The position numbers and the translations under genes are program-made. From Verrucomicrobiota bacterium (lineage in GTDB: Bacteria > Verrucomicrobiota > Verrucomicrobiia > Opitutales > UBA953), in contig RGES01000091.1 of assembly GCA_009917805.1 (NCBI GenBank), positions 1 to 5,701 of the forward strand: 5,701 bases of DNA. Reading direction: 5' to 3'. Shown piece by piece: positions 1 to 5,289 of the stretch. The notes beneath the pieces were generated by a model. That model had not been told where the DNA came from and did not search any database. It worked only from the letters and a program-made list of their open reading frames with translations. Each line of letters starts with the position of its first letter. Within the stretch, counting starts at the first letter, position 1.

Positions 1-17
1 TGGATTTTGATGTCCAT
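1..17 (-). CDS. Possible start of a leftward gene, cut by the window edge
   Basis: On the minus strand an ATG at 17-15 opens a frame that reads Met-Asp-Ile-Lys-Ile before the window ends. It lies about 105 bases downstream of the coaD stop codon in the same direction, which would fit a following gene. No clear ribosome binding site precedes it: the upstream minus-strand sequence is pyrimidine-rich (CCTCCCTCCC). Five codons cannot identify a product or even prove that this is a gene, so the entry marks a possibility only. Confidence 0.25.
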
Positions 18-122
18 GGTATGTATGAAAGGGAGGGAGGCCCCGGGTCTGCGGACGCCGCGGGGGGAATGGCCGAGCAAATAGAACTACCCCCCACGGT
101 CAACAGCGGAAGGCAGGCCTTT
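18..122. other. Intergenic region downstream of coaD
   Basis: This 105-base stretch holds no supportable gene. It contains an inverted repeat of six G and six C (listed separately), a purine-rich run at 28-40 (GAAAGGGAGGGAGG type) and one relatively A/T-rich patch at 79-89. On the minus strand TTGACC (103-98) is followed by TATTTG (83-78), but the 14-base spacing is too short for a convincing sigma-70 promoter. Confidence 0.5.
62..95. repeat. G6...C6 inverted repeat downstream of coaD
   Basis: Six G at 62-67 can pair with six C at 90-95 around a 22-base loop. It lies 28 bases past the coaD stop codon (minus strand), where a transcript end would be expected. Neither strand has a T-run after the stem, so it is not a standard intrinsic terminator. 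It may be a transcript 3'-end structure or simply a chance pairing in GC-rich DNA. Confidence 0.3.
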
Positions 123-623
123 TCAGGCCTTTTCGGCCAACCTTTTGCGCAGATGGGGCAGGACGCACCGGGGGACGAAGGCCGCGGCCTGGGAGAGCTT
201 ATGGCGGGCGATGTCCTTCACGAAACTGGAAGAGGTCACGAACTGGTCCTGGCTGGGCATCAGGATGACGGTCTCGATCTCCGGGGCCATCAGGCGGTTG
301 GCGTGGGCGAGGTCGAATTCGAACTCGAAATCGCTGAATTTGCGGAGGCCACGGATGATGGCGGCCGCCTTGTGTTTACGGGCGAATTCGACGGTCAGGC
401 CTTCGAGTTCGAGCACCTTGACGTTACGGATGCCCTTGCAGGCCTGTCGGGCCATGCCGAGGCGTTCGTCGATGTTGAACCAAGGGTGCTTGCTGTCGCT
501 GGGCGCCACGGCGACGACGACCTGGTCGAACAGGCGCGACGCGCGGCGGAGGACGTCCAGATGCCCCAACGTGATCGGGTCGAAGGTGCCGGGGTAGACG
601 GCGATGCGGTGGGTGCGGGACAT
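123..623 (-). CDS. coaD: Phosphopantetheine adenylyltransferase (CoaD)
   Basis: CoaD transfers AMP from ATP to 4'-phosphopantetheine, giving dephospho-CoA and pyrophosphate. This is the next-to-last step of coenzyme A synthesis, in the cytoplasm. The 166-residue protein is close to the family's usual 160 or so. It opens with the nucleotidyltransferase signature PGTFDP (residues 11-16) and the T/HxGH-type motif TLGH (18-21), whose His21 binds ATP phosphates in the family. Lys45 in SDSKHPWF, the IIRGLR segment (89-94) and the nucleotide-binding TSSSFVK (130-136) are also present, so all expected active-site elements are intact. The ATG at 623-621 places PGTFDP at the usual distance from the N terminus and has AGGA seven to ten bases upstream. 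The frame stays open far upstream, but that part overlaps pgsA and does not resemble CoaD. The gene is divergent from pgsA. Identification is very secure. Confidence 0.97.
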   Translation of the reverse strand: MSRTHRIAVYPGTFDPITLGHLDVLRRASRLFDQVVVAVAPSDSKHPWFNIDERLGMARQACKGIRNVKVLELEGLTVEFARKHKAAAIIRGLRKFSDFEFEFDLAHANRLMAPEIETVILMPSQDQFVTSSSFVKDIARHKLSQAAAFVPRCVLPHLRKRLAEKA

Positions 624-677
624 CGTTTTCCTGTTGCGGCAGACTCTCGGTCGGGAACATCCTTTCGGCAAGCCCGC
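624..677. promoter_or_regulatory. Divergent intergenic region, coaD/pgsA
   Basis: These 54 bases separate two genes facing away from each other, so they would be expected to hold both start regions. For coaD a modest AGGA Shine-Dalgarno is visible just upstream of its ATG (minus strand, around 633-630). For pgsA no purine-rich ribosome binding site precedes the ATG at 678. On the plus strand TTGCGG (634-639) could be a weak -35, but no good -10 follows at 16-18 bases. The regulatory role is inferred from gene order, not from a recognisable promoter. Confidence 0.35.
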
Positions 678-1322
678 ATGCGTTTTCTTAGGCACCTTCC
701 CAACCTCCTGACGGCCGCCCGCCTGCCGGCCATCTTCCTGATCACCCTCTGGACCTATTGGGCCGGCCCTTGGGCCAGCGCGGCCTTGGCCCTGTTCATC
801 CTGGCGGCCCTGACCGACATCTTCGACGGCTGGATCGCCCGCAAGCTGAACGCCGTGACCGATTTCGGCCGCCTGATGGACGCCTTGGTCGACAAGATCT
901 TCATCCTCGGCCTGCTCGTAGGCCTCGCCGCCATCGATTGCCTGCCGGTCCCGCGCTGGAACGACGCCGGCCAGCCGCTGCCCGTGGACGCCGCGACGGT
1001 GCTCTACACCTCCTTCGGCGTGATGCTCATCATCATCCGCGAATTCCTGATCACCGGCCTGCGCCTCGTGGCCGCCGCTTCGGGGCAGGTGCTCGAGGCC
1101 GAGGGCCTCGGCAAGATCAAGACCTTCCTGCAGATCCTCGCGATCGGCCACCTCATCGGTCTGCGCGCCTATGAGACGCACTGGCATCTTTCGGCCGAGT
1201 GGCACCAGAACTGGGAGGTCATCATCATGTCCCTCTTCTGGCTGTCGGTGGCGCTGACCGTGATCTCGGGCGCCAGCTACCTCATCCGCCATCGTCGTCA
1301 TCTGCCGGGCCTGTCTTCATGA
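678..1322 (+). CDS. pgsA: CDP-diacylglycerol--glycerol-3-phosphate 3-phosphatidyltransferase (PgsA)
   Basis: PgsA is an inner-membrane enzyme that joins CDP-diacylglycerol and glycerol-3-phosphate into phosphatidylglycerophosphate, releasing CMP. This is the committed step to phosphatidylglycerol and cardiolipin. The 214-residue protein carries the complete CDP-alcohol phosphatidyltransferase motif Dx2DGx2ARx8Gx3Dx3D, with D47, D50, G51, A54, R55, G64, D68 and D72 all present. REFLITGLR (121-129) and GKIKTFLQ (145-152) are typical of PgsA within this superfamily. Hydrophobic segments lie near residues 15-45, 74-88, 107-120, 149-162 and 181-203. The ATG at 678 gives the usual N terminus (LPNLLTAARLP). 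The frame is open back to position 21, but that part is antisense to coaD and not PgsA-like. At 214 residues it is longer than the roughly 180 of E. coli PgsA, owing to a polar stretch at 88-106 and a His/Trp-rich one at 165-180. Its stop overlaps the pgpA start. Confidence 0.95.
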   Translation: MRFLRHLPNLLTAARLPAIFLITLWTYWAGPWASAALALFILAALTDIFDGWIARKLNAVTDFGRLMDALVDKIFILGLLVGLAAIDCLPVPRWNDAGQPLPVDAATVLYTSFGVMLIIIREFLITGLRLVAAASGQVLEAEGLGKIKTFLQILAIGHLIGLRAYETHWHLSAEWHQNWEVIIMSLFWLSVALTVISGASYLIRHRRHLPGLSS

Positions 1323-1792
1323 TCGTCCAGATCGCGACGCTCGGACCGCTCGGCCGCCTCAAGGCTCCCGGCACCTGGGGTTCCGCGGCCGGCCTGCTGT
1401 GGTGGGCCTTGGTGGTGCGTTTCGCGCATGCGAAGGGCGGGCCGCACGAATTCCTCTTCGACTCCCTCGTCGTCCTGACGGCGATCCTGCTCTGCGGCGT
1501 GGCCGCCGCCTTCATCGGCAAGAAGGACCCTTCCGAAGTCATCCTCGACGAGTTCGCCGCGATGCCGTTGGTGTTCCTCTTCAATCCTTACGTCTACGGC
1601 GGCAAGTCCGCGCTCCTGTTCGTCCTGCTCGGCTTCCTGCTGTTCCGTCTGTTCGACATCACGAAGCCGTTCGGCATCAAGGCGCTCGAGAAGCTGCCCG
1701 GAGGTTTCGGCATCGTGCTCGATGACGTGATGGCGGCGATCTACGCGAACCTCGCCTTGCACGGCATCGCCTGGCTGTGGGCGGTCCTCTGA
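1319..1792 (+). CDS. pgpA: Phosphatidylglycerophosphatase A (PgpA)
   Basis: PgpA removes the phosphate from phosphatidylglycerophosphate to yield phosphatidylglycerol. It therefore acts on the product of the gene just upstream, at the cytoplasmic membrane. The 157-residue protein has the family blocks in order: LGRLKAPGTWGS (11-22), KKDPSEVILDEFAAMP (68-83, with acidic D70, E73, D77 and E78), FRLFDITKPFGI (109-120), and GGFGIVLDDVMAAIYAN (128-144, with D135 and D136). The acidic residues are those expected to bind Mg2+ in this family. Hydrophobic spans near 22-34, 48-66, 97-112 and 138-155 fit a small membrane protein. The ATG at 1319 shares ATGA with the pgsA stop and puts the first motif at the normal place. 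The open frame reaches back to 1199 but lies inside pgsA. There is no clear Shine-Dalgarno, so translation probably depends on ribosomes finishing pgsA. Its stop overlaps the next start. Confidence 0.94.
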   Translation: MIVQIATLGPLGRLKAPGTWGSAAGLLWWALVVRFAHAKGGPHEFLFDSLVVLTAILLCGVAAAFIGKKDPSEVILDEFAAMPLVFLFNPYVYGGKSALLFVLLGFLLFRLFDITKPFGIKALEKLPGGFGIVLDDVMAAIYANLALHGIAWLWAVL

Positions 1793-2580
1793 TGTCCCTG
1801 CGCTGCGCTTCAGTCGATACCGCGGTCGTCCGCGTGACCGGCGAGGATGCGGCGGCTTTCCTGCAAGGGCAGTGCACGGCGGACCTGCGCAACGTCGCGT
1901 TGACCGACGCGCTCTGGCTCAACCGTAAGGGCAGGGTGCTCGCGCATACGGTCGTCGCGAAGGAGGCCGACGGGACGTTCCTGCTGCTCTGCCCGCATCT
2001 CTCCGCGGCCTACCTCATCGCGGTCGTGACGGCGAACGTCATCGCCGATGACGTCGTCGCGACGGATGAATCGTCGGCCTGGCGTCGCTGGCTGGCTTGG
2101 GGCGACGAACCGAAGGTCGCGGGCGCGAAGGCCTTCGCGACGAAACGATTCGGTGTCGCCGCGTGGGATGTGCTGATGTCGCCCGATGCATCCGCGCCGG
2201 GCGAGCTGGCCTCCGTCGCCGTCCTGGATGCCGTACGTATCCGCGCCGGCGTGCCCGCCGTACCGGCCGATTGCGGCGCCAACGAATTCCCGCAGGAGTG
2301 CGGCCTCGAGGCCTGGGTCAGTTACACCAAGGGCTGCTACCTCGGCCAGGAAGTCATGGCCCGCATTCAGTCGATGGGTTCGTTGCGACGCATCCTCCGT
2401 CGCGTCACCGGGCCGGTCACCGTCGGCCAGGAATTGAAGTCGCCCGAGGGCAAGGTCGTCGGCACCGTACGTTCGGCCGCCGGTGAGGCCGGGCTGGCGT
2501 TGGTTTCCGTCGACCTGATCGAAGGTTCGCTCCTCGGTTCGGTCCGGATCGGCGCGCCGGCGCAGATGCCCGCGCGTTGA
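1792..2580 (+). CDS. ygfZ: Folate-binding YgfZ/GcvT-family protein
   Basis: YgfZ-family proteins bind tetrahydrofolate and are needed for the assembly or repair of certain iron-sulfur enzymes. E. coli YgfZ also affects MiaB-dependent tRNA modification. The 262-residue protein has the N-terminal GcvT-like block VRVTGEDAAAFLQGQCTADL (13-32) and the diagnostic YgfZ signature KGCYLGQE (180-187) with its conserved Cys182. This is preceded by FPQECGLEAWVSYTKG, whose pattern separates YgfZ from true glycine-cleavage T proteins. Length is somewhat below the roughly 325 residues of E. coli YgfZ, as in many bacterial homologues. The ATG at 1792 overlaps the pgpA stop as TGATG, with no strong ribosome binding site, which suggests translational coupling. 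A GTG at 1777 would add five residues inside pgpA and is less likely. A [4Fe-4S] fumarase gene follows, a plausible beneficiary, although that link is inferred from position only. Confidence 0.9.
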   Translation: MSLRCASVDTAVVRVTGEDAAAFLQGQCTADLRNVALTDALWLNRKGRVLAHTVVAKEADGTFLLLCPHLSAAYLIAVVTANVIADDVVATDESSAWRRWLAWGDEPKVAGAKAFATKRFGVAAWDVLMSPDASAPGELASVAVLDAVRIRAGVPAVPADCGANEFPQECGLEAWVSYTKGCYLGQEVMARIQSMGSLRRILRRVTGPVTVGQELKSPEGKVVGTVRSAAGEAGLALVSVDLIEGSLLGSVRIGAPAQMPAR

Positions 2581-2614
2581 CCTGTTTCCGTTTGCGGGCA
2601 GGACCCTGTCCCGT
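2581..2614 (+). promoter_or_regulatory. Fumarase ribosome binding site within a small hairpin
   Basis: AGGA at 2600-2603 sits 11 bases before the ATG at 2615 and is the best Shine-Dalgarno for the fumarase. It overlaps a small perfect hairpin, GGAC-CCT-GTCC (2601-2611), which could partly hide it. A second candidate, GAGGG at 2620-2624, lies only two bases before the alternative ATG at 2627, which is too close to work well. No promoter is evident in the 34-base gap, so the fumarase may be transcribed from upstream. Confidence 0.35.
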
Positions 2615-4270
2615 ATGGTGAGGGCGATGGCCTCTCCCTTCCATTACCAGGAACCTTTCCCGCTGGGACCCGATACCACGAAGTATCGTCTGCTCACCAA
2701 GGAACACGTCTCCGTCGCGGAGTTCGACGGCAAGCCCGTGCTCAAGGTCGCCCCGGAAGCCCTCACGCTCCTCGCCAACCAGGCGCTGCACGACATCAAC
2801 TTCTACCTGCGCACCGAGCACCTCGAGCAGGTGGCCGCGATCCTTGCGGACAAGGAAGCCAGCGACAACGACCGCGCCGTCGCGCTCGCGATGCTGCGCA
2901 ACGCCGAGGTCGCCGCCAAGGGCGTGCTGCCGTTCTGCCAGGACACCGGCACCGCGCAGGTGACCGCCAAGAAGGGCCAGCAGGTCTGGACCGGCGGCGA
3001 CGACGCCGAAGCCCTCTCGCTCGGCGTCTATCAGGCCTACGCGCAGAACAACCTGCGTTACTCTCAGCTCGCCCCGCTGGATCTCTACACCGAGAAGAAC
3101 ACCGGCACCAACCTGCCCGCGCAGATCGACATCGCCGCCGTCAGCGGATCGAAGTTCGAATTCCTCTTCGTCGCCAAGGGCGGAGGTTCCGCGAACAAGT
3201 GCTACCTCTACCAGGAGACCAAGGCCGTCCTGAACCCGAAGTCCCTCGTCAAGTTCCTGACCGAGAAGATGCAGTCGCTCGGCACCGCGGCCTGCCCGCC
3301 GTACCACCTCGCGTTCGTCATCGGCGGCACCTCCGCGGAAGCGACGATGAAGGCCGTCAAGCTGGCCTCGACCCATTACTACGACGCGCTGCCGACCTCG
3401 GGCAACGAGCACGGCCGCGCCTTCCGCGACACCGCGCTCGAGGCCGAGCTCCTGCAGGTCGCGCACCAGCTCGGCATCGGCGCGCAGTTCGGCGGCAAGT
3501 GGTTCGCCCTCGACGTGCGCGTCGTCCGTCTGCCGCGTCACGGCGCGTCGTGCCCGATCGGCCTCGCCGTCTCCTGTTCCGCCGACCGTAACGCCAAGGC
3601 CAAGATCGACAAGGACGGCATCTGGATCGAACAGCTCGAGACGAATCCCGGCCGCTTCATCCCGGCCGAGGCGCGCAAGCATGCCGACGCCACGAAGGTC
3701 GTGAAGATCGACCTCAACCGCCCCATGGCGGACATCCGCGCCGAACTTTCGAAGCATCCGGTCACCACGCGCCTGGCGCTCACCGGCACGCTCGTCGTCG
3801 CCCGCGACATCGCGCACGCCAAGATCCGCGAACGCCTCGAGAAGGGCGAAGGGCTGCCGCAGTATATCAAGGACCATCCGGTCTACTACGCCGGTCCGGC
3901 GAAGACTCCGGTCGGCATGGCTTCGGGCTCTTTCGGCCCGACGACCGCCGGCCGCATGGACAGTTACGTCGAACTCTTCCAGAAGCACGGCGGCTCGCTG
4001 GTCATGATCGCCAAGGGCAACCGTGGCGAGACCGTCACCCACGCTTGCAAGGCGCACGGCGGCTTCTACCTCGGCTCCATCGGCGGTCCGGCCGCGATCC
4101 TCGCGCAGGAGAACATCCGCAAGGTCGAGGTCATCGATTATCCGGAGCTCGGCATGGAAGCCGTCTGGAAGATCGAGGTCGTCGACTTCCCTGCGTTCAT
4201 CCTCGTCGACGACAAGGGACACGACTTCTTCCGCGAACTCCCCGGCGGCTGCGGCATCTGCGGGCCCTGA
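2615..4270 (+). CDS. fumA: Fumarate hydratase, class I, iron-sulfur type (FumA/FumB-like)
   Basis: This cytoplasmic TCA-cycle enzyme interconverts fumarate and (S)-malate using a [4Fe-4S] cluster. The 551-residue protein follows E. coli FumA/FumB nearly block for block and has the same single-chain layout. An alpha domain (about 50-330) holds the cluster cysteines C108 (PFCQDTG), C227 (TAACPPYH) and C321 (VSCSADRN). A beta domain (about 380-540) contains KDHPVYYAGPAKTP (419-432), GPTTAGRMDSY (441-451), KGNR (467-470) and GGFYLGSIGGPAA (482-494). Other hallmarks are KGGGSANK (188-195), IGGTSAE (236-242), and LPRHGASCP (306-314). All three cluster ligands are present, so an active, probably oxygen-sensitive enzyme is expected. 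It ends in a CxxC pair (C546, C549). The start is uncertain: ATG 2615 has the better-spaced AGGA, while ATG 2627 gives MASPFHYQ, which matches the FumA N terminus more closely. It probably belongs to the operon with ygfZ, 34 bases upstream. Confidence 0.96.
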   Translation: MVRAMASPFHYQEPFPLGPDTTKYRLLTKEHVSVAEFDGKPVLKVAPEALTLLANQALHDINFYLRTEHLEQVAAILADKEASDNDRAVALAMLRNAEVAAKGVLPFCQDTGTAQVTAKKGQQVWTGGDDAEALSLGVYQAYAQNNLRYSQLAPLDLYTEKNTGTNLPAQIDIAAVSGSKFEFLFVAKGGGSANKCYLYQETKAVLNPKSLVKFLTEKMQSLGTAACPPYHLAFVIGGTSAEATMKAVKLASTHYYDALPTSGNEHGRAFRDTALEAELLQVAHQLGIGAQFGGKWFALDVRVVRLPRHGASCPIGLAVSCSADRNAKAKIDKDGIWIEQLETNPGRFIPAEARKHADATKVVKIDLNRPMADIRAELSKHPVTTRLALTGTLVVARDIAHAKIRERLEKGEGLPQYIKDHPVYYAGPAKTPVGMASGSFGPTTAGRMDSYVELFQKHGGSLVMIAKGNRGETVTHACKAHGGFYLGSIGGPAAILAQENIRKVEVIDYPELGMEAVWKIEVVDFPAFILVDDKGHDFFRELPGGCGICGP

Positions 4271-4293
4271 GGATTGACGGCCCTCGGCCGCAG
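4258..4293 (+). repeat. Imperfect hairpin spanning the fumarase stop codon
   Basis: CTGCGG (4258-4263) pairs with CCGCAG (4288-4293). Inside that, CTGAGG (4267-4272) pairs with CCTCGG (4282-4287), with one T-G wobble. The result is a 12-bp stem with a three-base bulge (GCC) on one side and a nine-base loop. The fumarase TGA (4268-4270) lies within the stem. No T-run follows, so it is not a standard intrinsic terminator. It could slow transcription, protect the upstream mRNA end, or have no role. Confidence 0.4.
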
Positions 4294-4300
4294 GATAGCC

Positions 4301-4306
4301 AAGGAG
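4301..4306 (+). promoter_or_regulatory. Shine-Dalgarno of the alpha/beta hydrolase gene
   Basis: AAGGAG is the strongest ribosome binding site on the plus strand of the window. It ends one base before an ATG at 4308, too near to serve it, and ten bases before an in-frame ATG at 4317. Spacing therefore favours 4317 as the start, three codons shorter than the longest frame. Confidence 0.6.
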
Positions 4307-4316
4307 CATGCCCCTC

Positions 4317-5243
4317 ATGCTTACCCTGGCCGCGTTCCTTTGCGCCGCCGAGACCGCGCCGGTCGCCAAGCCCGCCGCCGAGCCTGCTTCCGAGGATACG
4401 CCCGCCGCGGCCAAGAAAGTCCCCGTCTATCCTAAGACCGTCGCGGTGCTCAAGGACGTCGCCTATCTCGGCGGCACGCGCAAGGAGAAGGCCGACATCT
4501 ACCGGCCGCTCGACCACGACAAGTCGAAGCCGTTGCCCGGCATCATCGTCATCCATGGCGGCGGCTTCAACGACGGGGACAAGGCGCGCAACCGTGAGCT
4601 CAACATCAGCGAGAACCTCACGCTCAAGGGCTACGTCTGCATGAGCATCAATTACAAGCTGCGGCGCACGCAGGGTCAGGTCACCTGGCCGCAGAGCGTG
4701 CATGATGCCAAGGCCGCCGTCCGCTATCTCCGCAAGGAGGCCGCCAACCTCGGCGTCGACCCCGATCGCATCGGCGTCATCGGCTGTTCCGCCGGCTGCA
4801 ACCTCGCCATGATGCTCGCCACGACCGGGCCGGCCGACGGCTTCGACGCCGTCCCCGGGGAGCCTTACCAGGACGTTTCGGCGCGCGTCGCCTGCGCCGT
4901 CGGCTTCTATGGCGCGGTCGACCTCATGAACTACCATGACATGAAGATGTTCGCGAAGACCCGCGAGGAAGCGCCGGAGCTTTATAAGAAGGGATCTCCC
5001 ATCACCTACCTCGACGCCAAGGATTCGCCTATGCTGCTCGTGCATGGCACGGCCGACGAGACGGTGCCCCTGAGCCAGAGCGAGACCTACCTGAAGGTCG
5101 CCAAGGAACGCGGCGCGCCTTGCCAGCTCGAGGTCATCCCCGGGGCGCCGCATACCTTCGACCTGCAGCCTAAGCAGCGCGACCTGCGTCCGCTGGTGAC
5201 CGCCTTCTTCGATCAGCACCTCAAGGCCAAGTCCGCCAAATGA
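4317..5243 (+). CDS. Alpha/beta hydrolase, BD-FAE / esterase-lipase-like
   Basis: This is a serine hydrolase of the alpha/beta fold, probably a carboxylesterase; the substrate cannot be read from the sequence. Numbered from ATG 4317 (308 residues), it has the oxyanion-hole motif HGGGF (80-84), the nucleophile elbow GCSAG with Ser158, Asp247 in HGTADETVP, and His279 in PHTFDL. The catalytic triad is therefore complete and correctly ordered. The architecture (DIYRP near 60, HGGG, DAKAAVRYLR, GxSxG, late Asp and His) resembles the BD-FAE and 'alpha/beta hydrolase fold-3' esterases common in environmental bacteria. The N terminus has a short hydrophobic run (LTLAAFLCAA) and then an Ala/Pro/Glu-rich linker to about residue 35. 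This suggests export, but there is no basic n-region, so the signal peptide is doubtful. Using ATG 4308 would add three residues and still no charge. It may be co-transcribed with fumarase, or may have its own promoter. A strong terminator follows three bases after the stop. Confidence 0.9.
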   Translation: MLTLAAFLCAAETAPVAKPAAEPASEDTPAAAKKVPVYPKTVAVLKDVAYLGGTRKEKADIYRPLDHDKSKPLPGIIVIHGGGFNDGDKARNRELNISENLTLKGYVCMSINYKLRRTQGQVTWPQSVHDAKAAVRYLRKEAANLGVDPDRIGVIGCSAGCNLAMMLATTGPADGFDAVPGEPYQDVSARVACAVGFYGAVDLMNYHDMKMFAKTREEAPELYKKGSPITYLDAKDSPMLLVHGTADETVPLSQSETYLKVAKERGAPCQLEVIPGAPHTFDLQPKQRDLRPLVTAFFDQHLKAKSAK

Positions 5244-5245
5244 GC

Positions 5246-5269
5246 AAGGCGCCCGGGTGGGCGCCTTTT
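5246..5269 (+). terminator. Intrinsic terminator after the hydrolase gene
   Basis: AAGGCGCCC (5246-5254) pairs perfectly with GGGCGCCTT (5259-5267) around a four-base loop. The nine-base stem runs into TTTT (5266-5269), followed by CGTT. It begins three bases after the hydrolase stop codon. The T-tail is present only for rightward transcription. The leftward gene ending at 5290 also runs into the same stem, but after it meets GCTC rather than T's, so any termination of that gene here would be weak. Confidence 0.8.
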
Positions 5270-5289
5270 CGTTCCTGATGCCGGTCGGC

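Noticed and set aside
78..103. Minus-strand TTGACC and TATTTG as a promoter for a leftward gene
   Set aside because: The spacing is only 14 bases and the -10 match is partial. It is not strong enough to list as a promoter.
21..677. Upstream extension of the pgsA frame, suggesting a large fusion protein
   Set aside because: The extension runs antisense through coaD and shows no domain. PgsA homology begins right at the ATG at 678.
624..1301. Upstream extension of the coaD frame on the minus strand
   Set aside because: It lies opposite pgsA and reads as a low-complexity charged sequence. The CoaD fold starts at the ATG at 623.
1777..1791. GTG at 1777 as the start of ygfZ
   Set aside because: It would add five residues inside pgpA. 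The ATG at 1792 overlaps the pgpA stop and gives a normal YgfZ N terminus.
4274..4302. TTGACG as a -35 box of a promoter for the hydrolase
   Set aside because: No acceptable -10 hexamer follows at 16-18 bases, and the bases lie in the loop of the hairpin at the fumarase stop.
2417..4414. A 665-codon open frame on the minus strand, opposite ygfZ, the fumarase and the start of the hydrolase gene
   Set aside because: It is antisense to a fumarase matched along its whole length. Its translation is rich in Arg, Gly, Val, Asp and Glu with no recognisable domain, as expected for the reverse strand of GC-rich coding DNA.
4197..5219. A 340-codon open frame on the minus strand, opposite the hydrolase
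   Set aside because: It is a reverse-strand shadow of a gene with a full catalytic triad. The composition is biased and no family is recognisable.
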